Assembly: GCA_039028635.1 (NCBI GenBank)
Contig: JBCCHV010000041.1
Coordinates: 1 to 57,164 of the forward strand
DNA from: Acidobacteriota bacterium
GTDB lineage: Bacteria > Acidobacteriota > Thermoanaerobaculia > Multivoradales > JBCCEF01
Reading direction: 5' to 3'
Length of the DNA stretch: 57,164 nt
Both the position numbers and the translations under genes were made by a program. Below are positions 26,327-34,270 of the stretch, piece after piece (the stretch's first letter is position 1; the number at the start of each line of letters is the position of its first letter). Below the pieces are notes generated by a model. That model saw nothing but the letters and a program-made list of their open reading frames with translations, ran no database searches and had not been told where the DNA came from.

Positions 26327-26364
26327 TTGCAAACAAGTTTGCAATACAAACCACAAATTGTCAA
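26327..26364 (-). promoter_or_regulatory. Promoter with palindromic operator for the membrane protein/regulator operon
   Basis: On the minus strand a perfect TTGACA -35 (26359-26364) is followed after 17 bases by a poor -10, CAAACT (26336-26341). The near-perfect palindrome TTGCAAACAAGTTTGCAA (26327-26344; 8-bp arms, 2-bp centre) covers the -10 and RNA start. A dimeric winged-helix protein bound there would block RNA polymerase. Confidence 0.6.
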
Positions 26365-26446
26365 GAGCTCTTTGAATGCGGTTTTTCTTGAGTGAGGTTC
26401 TTCTCCTTGCCCGGCAAAGTCGAGCGCCAGGGTCGCGGGCAGAGCC

Positions 26447-28243
26447 CTACTCGCCGGTGGCGAAGCGGAGGCGTTGGATGCGTTCGTTGACCTCGCCGAG
26501 GGAGAGCTTCTCGAAGCGCGGTGGCAGGAAGCGGGTGTCGGTGCACTCCTTGACCGCCAGCAGGTCCATCAGCTGCAGGCGCTCGACATGGGCCGAGGGG
26601 CGGACGTCGGCGATGACCTCGGCGATGACCTCGGGCAAGGCCTTGTGCTGGTCGCCTTCCTGGGTCTCGAAAAGGCGCAGGGCGCGCACCAGGATGCCCT
26701 CCATCTCGTTGCCGCCGACCTGCTCGTTGTCCGGCGGGTCGGGGAGCTCGGCGAGGTCCATGTCGAGGCCGACCTTGCGCGTCATGGCGCGGAAGAGATC
26801 GCGGCGGCTCTCCGGGTCGCCGGGGGGGAAGAGCGGGATGTGGACGTCGAGGCGGCCCTGGCGTTTGAGGTCGACCTCGACCAGGTCGGGCCGGCTGGTG
26901 GCGAATACCCAGACGATTTTGCCGCGGTTCTCGGTCTTGCTCATCTCCGCCGCCAGCATGCCGTAAACGCGTCCTGAAAGACCGCCGTCGCCGTCGCCGC
27001 CGCCGCGCTTGCCGGTGGCCTGGTCGGCCTCGTCGACGAACACGATCACCTGGCCGAGGGCGCGCAGGATGCTGAAGACGCGTTCGAGATTGGCTTCGGT
27101 GGCGCCGACCCACTTCTCGCGGAAGTTCTTGATCTCGACCACCGGGATGCCAACCTCGCCGGCCCAGCAGTGCACCAGGAAGGTCTTGCCGGTGCCGATG
27201 CGACCGCAGAGTAAGTAGCCCATCGGAATGGCCCGGCGGCGGCCGCGCTTCAAGAGCTCGGCGTCCTGTCGCAGCCAGGCCTTGGCTTCGCCGTGGCCGG
27301 CGACGTCGTCGAGGGTGCGCTTGGACTCGACGAAGGCAATGCGGCCGAAGGCCTCCTTCTCGATCAGCTCCTTCTTGACGTCCGTCAGGTACTGCTGGGT
27401 GATGGTCTCGCCGCCGGCGAGGGCGCGGCGCAGCAGGCTGCGGACATTGACCCGGGACAGTCCCACCAGGCGCGACGCGAGGCTTTCGCGGTCGACCTCG
27501 CAGACGGCCTCGAAGTCGTCCTCGTCGGCGGTGGCGTGGAGCACGAAGGCGCGAATCTCCTCCGCCGTCGGTAGCTCGATAGAGAGCTTGGCGGCGTAGG
27601 GGTTCTCGGCCAGGCTGCGGTGAAGCTGGCTCAAGTTCTCGCAGATCAGGACGGTGGCGACCAGGGCTTCGGTGATCACCGGGTCGCTGGCCCAGTCGAG
27701 GAGGCGGATCAGAATCTGGCTGCGGTCGCCGGAGAGGTGCAGGGGATCGCCCTGGGGCGCGATGAACTGGGCATAGTCGACGACCAAGGCGACGCGCAGC
27801 GGCGCCGCCACCCGCTGACCGTCGTCGTTGAGGTCGGTGCGCTGCTGGCTGGCGCGCAGAAAGCGGTCGAGGATCTCGAGCGCCCGCTTGGCGTCTCGCG
27901 GTAGCTGGTTGGCGAGGTCGAGAGTCTCGACCTTGCCCTCGCCGCTATCCGGCAGGGCGGCCCAGGAGGTGCCACGGAAGGAGTCGAAGGCCTTGAGGAA
28001 CTGGTGGAAGTGATCGCCGCCCTTGCGGACGCGAATGCCGCGGCCGCGGTCGTAGTGGATGACGACGTCGAAGGGCGCAAACATCACGTCCGTCAGGAAG
28101 CGGCGCAGAGAACCGTAGGTCGGGTGCTCGTCGCCGGGCAACGGCACCAGGTCGTGAACGTTGCCGTGGAGCAGGAACTGACTGGCCGAGCCGGAGCGGT
28201 AGAGATGCCGCATGCGATCGGCCCACGGGGGCAGGTGGCTCAT
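26447..28243 (-). CDS. AAA+ ATPase of the envelope module
   Basis: This 598-residue protein has an N-terminal region (1-300) resembling a degenerate P-loop or AAA-like fold, with VALVVDYAQFIAP and LVATVLICENLSQL strands. A complete AAA domain follows (about 310-520): Walker A GRIGTGKT (347-354, Lys353), Walker B IVFVDEAD (400-407) and an ATSRPDLVEVDLKRQGRLD arginine-finger region. The arrangement resembles the Ycf46/CDC48-like group. It would remodel protein complexes using ATP. It is the last gene after the permease, ATPase and coiled-coil genes (22 bases from the last), and PspA lies close by, which suggests action on membrane-bound assemblies, as Vps4 acts on ESCRT-III; that analogy is inference. 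Confidence 0.82.
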   Translation of the reverse strand: MSHLPPWADRMRHLYRSGSASQFLLHGNVHDLVPLPGDEHPTYGSLRRFLTDVMFAPFDVVIHYDRGRGIRVRKGGDHFHQFLKAFDSFRGTSWAALPDSGEGKVETLDLANQLPRDAKRALEILDRFLRASQQRTDLNDDGQRVAAPLRVALVVDYAQFIAPQGDPLHLSGDRSQILIRLLDWASDPVITEALVATVLICENLSQLHRSLAENPYAAKLSIELPTAEEIRAFVLHATADEDDFEAVCEVDRESLASRLVGLSRVNVRSLLRRALAGGETITQQYLTDVKKELIEKEAFGRIAFVESKRTLDDVAGHGEAKAWLRQDAELLKRGRRRAIPMGYLLCGRIGTGKTFLVHCWAGEVGIPVVEIKNFREKWVGATEANLERVFSILRALGQVIVFVDEADQATGKRGGGDGDGGLSGRVYGMLAAEMSKTENRGKIVWVFATSRPDLVEVDLKRQGRLDVHIPLFPPGDPESRRDLFRAMTRKVGLDMDLAELPDPPDNEQVGGNEMEGILVRALRLFETQEGDQHKALPEVIAEVIADVRPSAHVERLQLMDLLAVKECTDTRFLPPRFEKLSLGEVNERIQRLRFATGE

Positions 28244-28265
28244 CTCACGTCCTCCTGAGGGCGGG

Positions 28266-29141
28266 TCAGCCTTCGGTTTCGACTTCGCGGCCGAGATCCG
28301 GCAGGTCGAAGGCCTCTTCCTGGGAGGCCGGGCCGAGGATGTCGCGGTGTTCGTCCATCCAGCGGGCGGTTTCGGTCATGGTGCTGGTGACCGTGTCGAG
28401 ACGGTCGGAGAGAGCTTCGGGGCCTCCCGAAACGGCCGACTCCTCGCGGATGAGCTGAACCTGCTGCTCGATGCGCAGCAGCTCGGCGTCGATCACCTCG
28501 AGATTGGCGCTGGCGCGCTCGAGGTTGTCGAGGCGTTTCTGCTGAATCTCGAGGGTGCCTTCGAGGGAGCGGCGCAGCGCCGGGTCGCCTTCCTCACCGG
28601 CGTCGGCGAGGCGCTTCTCGAGCTCGGCGATCTTCTTCTCGAGGCTGCTGCTGTCGACGTTGCGGAGGTTCTGGAGCAGGATCTCCCGCGACACCAACAG
28701 GCGCAGGAAGATGCCGAGGAGCTGGTTGAGATTGCGCGAGCGCAGATCGCGCAGATTGCCGCCGAGGTTGTCCGACCCCAGGCTCTCGGAGATGCCCAGA
28801 ATCTGCCGGCATTGATCGAGCAGGGTGCGGTAGCGCTTGCGGCCCCGGGGCGACAGGCGATTCATCGACACCTGCACCTTGTGGTCGAACTGCTTCTTCT
28901 TCTGCATCAGCCGCTCGCCCTGCACCAGCTTCTGAAAGCGCTCGCTGGAGGCGGTGGCGGTGACGAAGGCGAGCTCGGCGGCGGCGCCGAGGAGCCAGAA
29001 ACCCGGGTTGGCGAGGCCGAGGACGCCGATCACGCCGACCGCCATCAGGTTGACCGGCATCGGCCCCAGCAGGGGGACGTCGACGCGCCGCAGGAAGGCC
29101 GCTTTCAGGTAGTCGGCGAAGCCGAGCGGTTGCTGGCTCAA
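28266..29141 (-). CDS. Membrane-anchored coiled-coil protein of the ABC/AAA module
   Basis: This 291-residue protein has two adjacent hydrophobic helices near residues 28-62 (VNLMAVGVIGVLGLANPGFWLLGAAA is the core region). Long heptad-rich helices follow (SLEKKIAELEKRLADA, IDAELLRIEQQVQLIREE) to about 270, ending in an acidic tail. There is no known catalytic motif. The frame is open far upstream, where it only mirrors the ABC ATPase gene; TTG at 29141 overlaps that gene's TGA as TTGA and is taken as the start. It probably couples the AAA ATPase or PspA to the membrane. Confidence 0.72.
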   Translation of the reverse strand: MSQQPLGFADYLKAAFLRRVDVPLLGPMPVNLMAVGVIGVLGLANPGFWLLGAAAELAFVTATASSERFQKLVQGERLMQKKKQFDHKVQVSMNRLSPRGRKRYRTLLDQCRQILGISESLGSDNLGGNLRDLRSRNLNQLLGIFLRLLVSREILLQNLRNVDSSSLEKKIAELEKRLADAGEEGDPALRRSLEGTLEIQQKRLDNLERASANLEVIDAELLRIEQQVQLIREESAVSGGPEALSDRLDTVTSTMTETARWMDEHRDILGPASQEEAFDLPDLGREVETEG

Positions 29142-30091
29142 TGGCGGGCTCCTGCTTCCATGCGGCTGAAGGTCGCGGCCACCTCGCGCACCGCTTCTTG
29201 GAACTGCGGCGTCTCCTGGGCGATGAGCGGGTCGGCGCCGCGGCGCGGCGGCAGGATGTCCTCGAACTGGGCGCCGAGGGTGCCGGGAGCCTTGGTCATG
29301 ATCCACAGGCGGTCGCCCAGGTAGACCGCTTCCGAGAGCGAATGGGTGACCAGGAAGACGGTGGCCTCGACCTCGTGCCAGAGATCCGTGATCAGGCGCT
29401 GCATATCGAAGCGGGTGGGCTCGTCGAGGGCCGAGAAGGGCTCGTCCATCAGCAGGATGCGCGGCTTGAGGACCAGCGACCGGGCGATGGCGACGCGCTG
29501 CTGCTGGCCGCCCGAGAGCTGGTGGGGATACTTTTTCTCGTGGCCTTCGAGGCCGACCCGCTTGATCAGGTCCATCGCCAGGTCGTCCATGTCGGCGCGG
29601 TCGAGGGCGAGCTGATCGCGGTTGAGCTCGAGCCCGAAGGTGACGTTGCGCAGCACCGTGCGATGGGGGTACGAGCTGTACTTTTGGAAGATCATGCCGC
29701 GGTCCCGGCCGGGGCCGGTGACCGCCCGGCCGCGGATTCGCACGGTTCCGGCGGTGGGTGGGTAGACGTCCTGGAAACCCTGGATCAGGTTCAGGATGGT
29801 CGATTTGCCGCAGCCGGAGGGGCCGACGATGGAAATGAACTCGCCACGGCCCGGAATATCGTCGACCTGGAAGTCGACGTCCTTGATCGCCGTGAAGGCC
29901 TTGGGAGTTCCGGCCGAGAAGGTCTTCTCGACCTTTTCGAACTCGACGATGGCGGGGTTTTCCTCGGGTTCGGCAGCCGGCTCGGCACTCTCCGATTCGG
30001 CGACGGCGGCGGGCTCGGCGCTGCTCTCCGCCGCCGGCGGCGCCTCGTCGTCGTCCCTCTTCCACAGCTTCAGGTCGCTCCACCAGCTCAT
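29138..30091 (-). CDS. ABC transporter ATP-binding protein (TauB/SsuB-like)
   Basis: This 317-residue protein has an acidic Ala/Glu-rich N-terminal extension (about residues 15-50), then a full ATPase domain: Walker A GPSGCGKST, Q-loop FQKYSS, signature LSGGQQQRVA, Walker B ILLMDEPFSALD and H-loop VTHS. It is closest to nitrate/sulfonate/taurine-type importers. The long acidic N-terminal tail is unusual for the family. The ATG overlaps the permease stop (ATGA) and its own stop overlaps the next start (TTGA), so the three are tightly coupled. Confidence 0.9.
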   Translation of the reverse strand: MSWWSDLKLWKRDDDEAPPAAESSAEPAAVAESESAEPAAEPEENPAIVEFEKVEKTFSAGTPKAFTAIKDVDFQVDDIPGRGEFISIVGPSGCGKSTILNLIQGFQDVYPPTAGTVRIRGRAVTGPGRDRGMIFQKYSSYPHRTVLRNVTFGLELNRDQLALDRADMDDLAMDLIKRVGLEGHEKKYPHQLSGGQQQRVAIARSLVLKPRILLMDEPFSALDEPTRFDMQRLITDLWHEVEATVFLVTHSLSEAVYLGDRLWIMTKAPGTLGAQFEDILPPRRGADPLIAQETPQFQEAVREVAATFSRMEAGARH

Positions 30092-30921
30092 CGGTGTCCC
30101 TCGCGGTAGGGGAACAGCCAGCGGCCGATGGCGGCCCACAGGCGGTCGGTCAGAAATGCCACCACGACGATGATCAGCAGCACCAGGTAGATGTGCTCGC
30201 GCGGTCCGCGGCGCTGGGAAATGATGATGATGCCGCCCAGGCCCTTCCCGATGTCGACCATCTCGGCCAGGATGATGTAGCTCCATCCAATGCCGAAGCC
30301 CATGCGCAGGGACTGGTAGATGTCCTGCCAGGAGACCCCCAGCAGAACCTTGGTCACCACCTGGAGCTTGGAGGCGCCGAGGGTGTAGGCGGTCTTCAGG
30401 AAGACGTCGTCGACGCTGTCGACGGCCTGCACGATCAATGGCAGCAGGTAGATACCGAAGGCCAAGGCGAGAAAGACCACTTTCTGGTTCTCGCCGGTGC
30501 CGAACAGGCTGAGGGTGAGCGGCACCAGGGCCGGGATCGGCAGGTAGGCGCCGAAGATCGCCAGCGGATTGAACATCGCCTTGACCTTGGTGAAGGCGCC
30601 CATCGCAAGACCGAGGGGGAAGCAGATGGCGACGGCGAGGGCGAAGCCGGCGACGACACGGGTGAAGGAGATGGTCAGGTTGCGGGTCAGGGCGCGCTCG
30701 AACCACAGGGACGGAATCGAAGCCACCACCTCGGCGGGGCTGGGCAGGATGGTGGGGGAGATCCAGCGCGACTCCGGGGTGGCGCCGGCGGTCACCAGCC
30801 ACCACAGGCCAAACAGGCCGAGGATCGGAATCGAGCCGAGGACCCACAGCAACCAGAGGGGAAGGCTCTCCCGGATCGCGAAGCCACGGCCGAGCCAGCC
30901 GGTTGGGGGAGGGGAGCTCAC
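30088..30921 (-). CDS. ABC transporter permease (TauC/SsuC-like)
   Basis: This 277-residue inner-membrane permease has about six helices. It carries the EAA-type loop that docks the ATPase (TLGASKLQVVTKVLLGVSWQDIYQSL) and the C-terminal MVDIGKGLGGIIII helix. It is of the BPD_transp_1 family that pairs with NMT1/SsuA-type binding proteins, which fits the binding domain encoded at 31541. Substrate unknown. Its promoter must lie in the AT-rich tract at 30960. Confidence 0.9.
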   Translation of the reverse strand: MSSPPPTGWLGRGFAIRESLPLWLLWVLGSIPILGLFGLWWLVTAGATPESRWISPTILPSPAEVVASIPSLWFERALTRNLTISFTRVVAGFALAVAICFPLGLAMGAFTKVKAMFNPLAIFGAYLPIPALVPLTLSLFGTGENQKVVFLALAFGIYLLPLIVQAVDSVDDVFLKTAYTLGASKLQVVTKVLLGVSWQDIYQSLRMGFGIGWSYIILAEMVDIGKGLGGIIIISQRRGPREHIYLVLLIIVVVAFLTDRLWAAIGRWLFPYREGHR

Positions 30922-30959
30922 CGGGAAGGGAATCCGCTGGGGTGGCGAAGGCGGGATGT

Positions 30960-31022
30960 ATTTGCTACCATAAAAATGCAGATTTATATCTAATATTTAT
31001 GAATAAAATATAAATAGATTCA
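30960..31022. promoter_or_regulatory. AT-rich divergent control region (permease / SET gene)
   Basis: About 60 bases of mostly A and T in an otherwise GC-rich genome lie between the divergent permease and SET genes. It contains small symmetric elements such as TTTAT-GA-ATAAA and AGAT-TTAT-ATCT. Promoters for both directions are likely here, but no single -35/-10 pair stands out. Confidence 0.45.
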
Positions 31023-31055
31023 ATTTCTGGCGGCTGGGGCCGTAGGGGCGACTTC

Positions 31056-31526
31056 ATGGAACGGGTACGGATTGTCAACGATCGCGGTTACTACAAGCTC
31101 ATCACCCTGGTTCCGGTGCTGCCGGGGGAGGTCATCTTCCGCTGCTCCGAGGACGAGGTGACGCCGGAGCGCACCTTGCGGACGATCCAGATCGGCTCCC
31201 GCACCCACCTGCAGAACGACTTCCTGGACTTCATCAACCACGCCTGCTTCCCGAGCTCCGTCTTCGAGCCGGAGCGCCTCGCCTTCGTGGCGCGGCAAGG
31301 TCTCGAGTCGGGGTCCGAGGTGACCTTCTTCTACCCGGGGACGGAAACCCGCCTGGCCCACGAGTTCGAGTGCAACTGCGCCCATCCGGACTGCCTCGGA
31401 TACATCGTCGGCGGCCTCGAGCTGCGCTCTGATCAGATGCGGGCCGCCCTCGACCGTGGCTTGTGCACGCCCTTCGTCGCCGACCGACTGCGCCAGGTCC
31501 TGGCACAGTCGGTCGTAGCACGGTAG
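31056..31526 (+). CDS. Small SET-domain protein (putative protein lysine methyltransferase)
   Basis: This 156-residue protein carries the SET core and little else: FLDFINHACFPS with Asn61-His62 (the NHSCxPN pocket motif), GSEVTFFYPGTE with the motif-IV Tyr93, and a Cys-rich post-SET-like tail FECNCAHPDCLGYI (Cys106, Cys108, Cys113). Family members transfer methyl groups from S-adenosylmethionine to lysines. SET proteins are uncommon in bacteria outside some lineages. It lies on the plus strand inside an otherwise minus-strand membrane module, divergent from the permease and 14 bases from the convergent OmpA-fusion gene. A target among these proteins is inferred. Confidence 0.75.
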   Translation: MERVRIVNDRGYYKLITLVPVLPGEVIFRCSEDEVTPERTLRTIQIGSRTHLQNDFLDFINHACFPSSVFEPERLAFVARQGLESGSEVTFFYPGTETRLAHEFECNCAHPDCLGYIVGGLELRSDQMRAALDRGLCTPFVADRLRQVLAQSVVAR

Positions 31527-31540
31527 GGATCGTTCCTCGA

Positions 31541-33259
31541 TCACTGCGCCTCGGGCGGGTAGACCGAGATCTCGACCCGCCGGTTGAGGGCGTGGTTGTT
31601 GGGATCCGCCGAGTCCGCCGGCTGGTTCCAGCCCTGACCCTCGACGACGAACTTGTCCGGGTCGAAGGAGAACTTGTCGACCAGCGCCGAGGTCACCGAC
31701 TGGGCGCGCTCCTGGGAGAGCGACTGCACGTCCTCGAAGCGCACTCCCAAGCCCTTCATCGAAGCGTCCGTGTGGCCGACGATGGCGATAATGGCGCGCT
31801 CGTACTGGCCCGCCAAGCGCCCGACCTTTTCGAGGGTGGCCTCGACATTGGGGTCGTAGAGGGTGTTCGGGATCGGCTTGTCGAGCTCGTCGTGCTGCGG
31901 CTCGTAGATGTTCGCCGAGTTGGGATAGAAATTGATCCGGATGGTCTGCGTCAGGATCGGCGCCTCGGCTCGCACCTTGCTGTAGCTGGTGGGAGCGAAG
32001 CTGGTGCGGTACTCGTCCTTCTGGTGGGCGAACGTACCGGCTGCGTCGAGGGCCTTCAAGGCGGAGAAGTCCATCACCTCGTCGAAGCGCACCGGCGTGC
32101 CGATCAGTCCCAGCTCGCGGTACACGAAGGTGATGTTCTTCCAGGTGCGCTCGAAGTTGGCGGGCTCGTTCTGATTGAGGAAGAAGGACTTGTTCTCGGC
32201 GAAGTTGGTGCTGTGGGCGTCGGCCTCCATCGCCTGCACCTCGTCGATCGGAATGCCGTAGCCGTCGGACATCCACTCGAAGGCGCGCGCCTTGAAGGTG
32301 TCGTCCTTGAGGCGGTCCATGGCGGTGAAGATGCTCGACACCAGGCCCTGCACGATCTCCGGATGGTCCTTGGCGAAGTCGGCGCGCACCGCCCAGACGT
32401 CGGCGATCAGCTTGTTGGCTTCGACGGTGGTGGTCAGGATTTGGGTGCCCGGCACCTTTTCGGGGATGGTGTAGATGTCCGGCGCCCAGGAGACGCAGGC
32501 ATCGATCGAGGGGTCCGAAACGAAGGCCGCGGCGGCCTCGAAGGCGGTGGCGGTGTACTTATGATTGACCTCGCCGGGCTGGATGCCGGCGTTGAGGAGC
32601 AGGTTGTTGAGGAAGTACTGGGAGGGGCTGTTCTGGGCGTAGACGATGGTCTTGCCCTTGAGGTCCCGGGCGCTCTTGATGGCGCTGCGCACCACGATGC
32701 CGTCGCCGCCGTTCGACCAGTCGACCTGCTGCACGATGCGCGGCGCGGTGCGCGAGTCGCGCATCAGCTCCGGCGCGAACAGGGCCATCATGTCGAGGGT
32801 GCCCCACAGCACGTGGCTCTCGCCGGAGGCATAGGCGTCGCGCGCCACCACCGGATCGTCGATCAGCTTGAGATTGACCTTGAAGCCGTGCTCTTTGAAG
32901 AAGATGCTGTCTTCGTTGGGAGCGAAGCCGCCGTTGGCGGCGACGATCGGTAGCCAGCCGACCCAGACGTTGATCGGGAACTGGACGATCTTCTCGTTTT
33001 CATCCCACTGGTAGTTACTGACGCCCTGCACCGGCGGCAGCTTCTCGGCCGGCACGTAGGCGTATTCGTTGACCGTGGTGATGCCGCTGGTGTCCGGTGC
33101 CTCGATCTTCTTGAAAGCGTCGAGGTCGACCTGACCACCTTGCTGGCCGGACGGCGCGATCAGATCGCGGAAGTAGTAGGCCGCTCCGGCCAACAGCGCC
33201 AGAACGAAGAGAAAGATCACCAGCTTGCCCAGCTTCGTGGGCCCGACGTTGTCTGCCAT
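31541..33259 (-). CDS. ABC substrate-binding protein fused to an OmpA domain
   Basis: This 572-residue protein has an N-terminal membrane anchor or uncleaved signal (about residues 12-31, LVIFLFVLALLAGAAYYF) and an NMT1/SsuA/PhnD-type periplasmic binding domain at about 80-420 (INVWVGWLPIVAANGGFAP, VNLKLIDDPVVARDAYASG, TIVYAQNSPSQYFLNNLLL). A C-terminal OmpA peptidoglycan-binding domain spans about 435-570 (IVGHTDASMKG, LSQERAQSVTSAL, NRRVEISVYP). The fusion would tether the receptor between inner membrane and peptidoglycan. GGGAGGAG precedes the ATG. pspA lies 24 bases upstream. Confidence 0.88.
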   Translation of the reverse strand: MADNVGPTKLGKLVIFLFVLALLAGAAYYFRDLIAPSGQQGGQVDLDAFKKIEAPDTSGITTVNEYAYVPAEKLPPVQGVSNYQWDENEKIVQFPINVWVGWLPIVAANGGFAPNEDSIFFKEHGFKVNLKLIDDPVVARDAYASGESHVLWGTLDMMALFAPELMRDSRTAPRIVQQVDWSNGGDGIVVRSAIKSARDLKGKTIVYAQNSPSQYFLNNLLLNAGIQPGEVNHKYTATAFEAAAAFVSDPSIDACVSWAPDIYTIPEKVPGTQILTTTVEANKLIADVWAVRADFAKDHPEIVQGLVSSIFTAMDRLKDDTFKARAFEWMSDGYGIPIDEVQAMEADAHSTNFAENKSFFLNQNEPANFERTWKNITFVYRELGLIGTPVRFDEVMDFSALKALDAAGTFAHQKDEYRTSFAPTSYSKVRAEAPILTQTIRINFYPNSANIYEPQHDELDKPIPNTLYDPNVEATLEKVGRLAGQYERAIIAIVGHTDASMKGLGVRFEDVQSLSQERAQSVTSALVDKFSFDPDKFVVEGQGWNQPADSADPNNHALNRRVEISVYPPEAQ

Positions 33260-33283
33260 GGTCTCCTCCCGATTCCTTCAGTC

Positions 33284-34060
33284 TTAGCTTTCGGCCAGCT
33301 CGGGGCCCATTTCTTTGGTCGGCGGGGCGACCTCTTCGACCTCTCCGGCGGCGTCACTTTCGGCGATGCCTTCGGCGACCGGCATGTCGAGGCCGTAGGC
33401 GGCGGCGAACTCGCTCAACGCCTGGTCGGCGAGGGCGGCCTGCTCGGCCTCCATGAGGTCGACCTCGGCGGTGTCGATGCTCGACGAGGCGACTCGCGCC
33501 CGGCCGGCGGCCTGATCGCGGCGCTCCTCGAGATACTCCTCGACCCGGTTGAGGGTGTCGCCGGAACCACCGATCTCGGTGATCATGCCCTTGGCCATCT
33601 CCTGCAGCTCGGCCTGGGCCTCGAGCATCTCCGTCTCCGACAGCATGCGCTTGAGGCTCTCGATCTTGCCGCGCGCCTCGCGCACCGCGACGTCTCGCGA
33701 CTTGACCAGCTTCTTGTAGGTGTCGTCGGCGGACTCGAGCTGATTGCGGTTCTCCTCGAGCTGGTCCTTGACGGTCTTGAGCTGGAGGGCGTACTGGCCG
33801 GCTGCCGCGCGATTGCCGACCTTGAGGTTGGCGGCCGCCTTGGCGGCGAGGTCGCGCTCCTGCTTCTCGAGGTTCTTGACCTGCCGCATCAGCCGCTCGA
33901 CGAAGGCCGCGTGATTGGCCAGGCTTTCATTGAAGCGGGCGATCTGAGTCCGCAGATTCTCCTTCTCGGCCTCGATCAGGGCCCGTGGGTTCTGCTTCTC
34001 GATTCCGGAGATGAAGAGGCTGAAAAATCCCCGGATGAGGTTACCGATGCGCTTGAGCAT
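33284..34060 (-). CDS. pspA: PspA/IM30 family membrane-stress protein
   Basis: This 258-residue protein has an amphipathic N-terminal helix (MLKRIGNLIRGFFSLFIS) and long coiled coils through about residue 200 (QIARFNESLANHAAFVERL, LKTVKDQLEENRNQLES), then an acidic tail. The plan is that of PspA/Vipp1/ESCRT-III proteins, which form oligomers on damaged inner membrane. GGAG precedes the ATG. It leads the operon with the OmpA-fused binding protein. Confidence 0.85.
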   Translation of the reverse strand: MLKRIGNLIRGFFSLFISGIEKQNPRALIEAEKENLRTQIARFNESLANHAAFVERLMRQVKNLEKQERDLAAKAAANLKVGNRAAAGQYALQLKTVKDQLEENRNQLESADDTYKKLVKSRDVAVREARGKIESLKRMLSETEMLEAQAELQEMAKGMITEIGGSGDTLNRVEEYLEERRDQAAGRARVASSSIDTAEVDLMEAEQAALADQALSEFAAAYGLDMPVAEGIAESDAAGEVEEVAPPTKEMGPELAES

Positions 34061-34153
34061 GAAGGCTCCTTTCCTCGAGCGAGCGTGTCTGACCGGGCAT
34101 TACGAGCGGGACGCTGGAGAATTCCTGGAGGCTGCAGAATAGCAACGCGCCGG

Positions 34154-34212
34154 AGGGCCGGTCAACGGCCCTCGCGGGCCCCTTCTCGCGCCTTTTCGAA
34201 GGCGCGAGAAGG
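34154..34212 (-). terminator. Two hairpins between aspS and pspA
   Basis: A perfect 14-bp stem CCTTCTCGCGCCTT / AAGGCGCGAGAAGG (34181-34212) has a TTCG loop on the plus strand. A second stem AGGGCCG / CGGCCCT lies at 34154-34172. They follow the aspS stop and probably end its transcript, although there is no U-tract. Confidence 0.5.
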
Positions 34213-34270
34213 CCTGCCGTGCGCCTCCCGAATCGATGGAGAGTCGGTGAAGAGAATGCGCGGCGGTGGC

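Noticed and set aside
29142-30083. Long N terminus for the coiled-coil membrane protein
   Set aside because: It is the ABC ATPase gene read in another frame; Arg/Gly/Pro-rich low complexity supports that.
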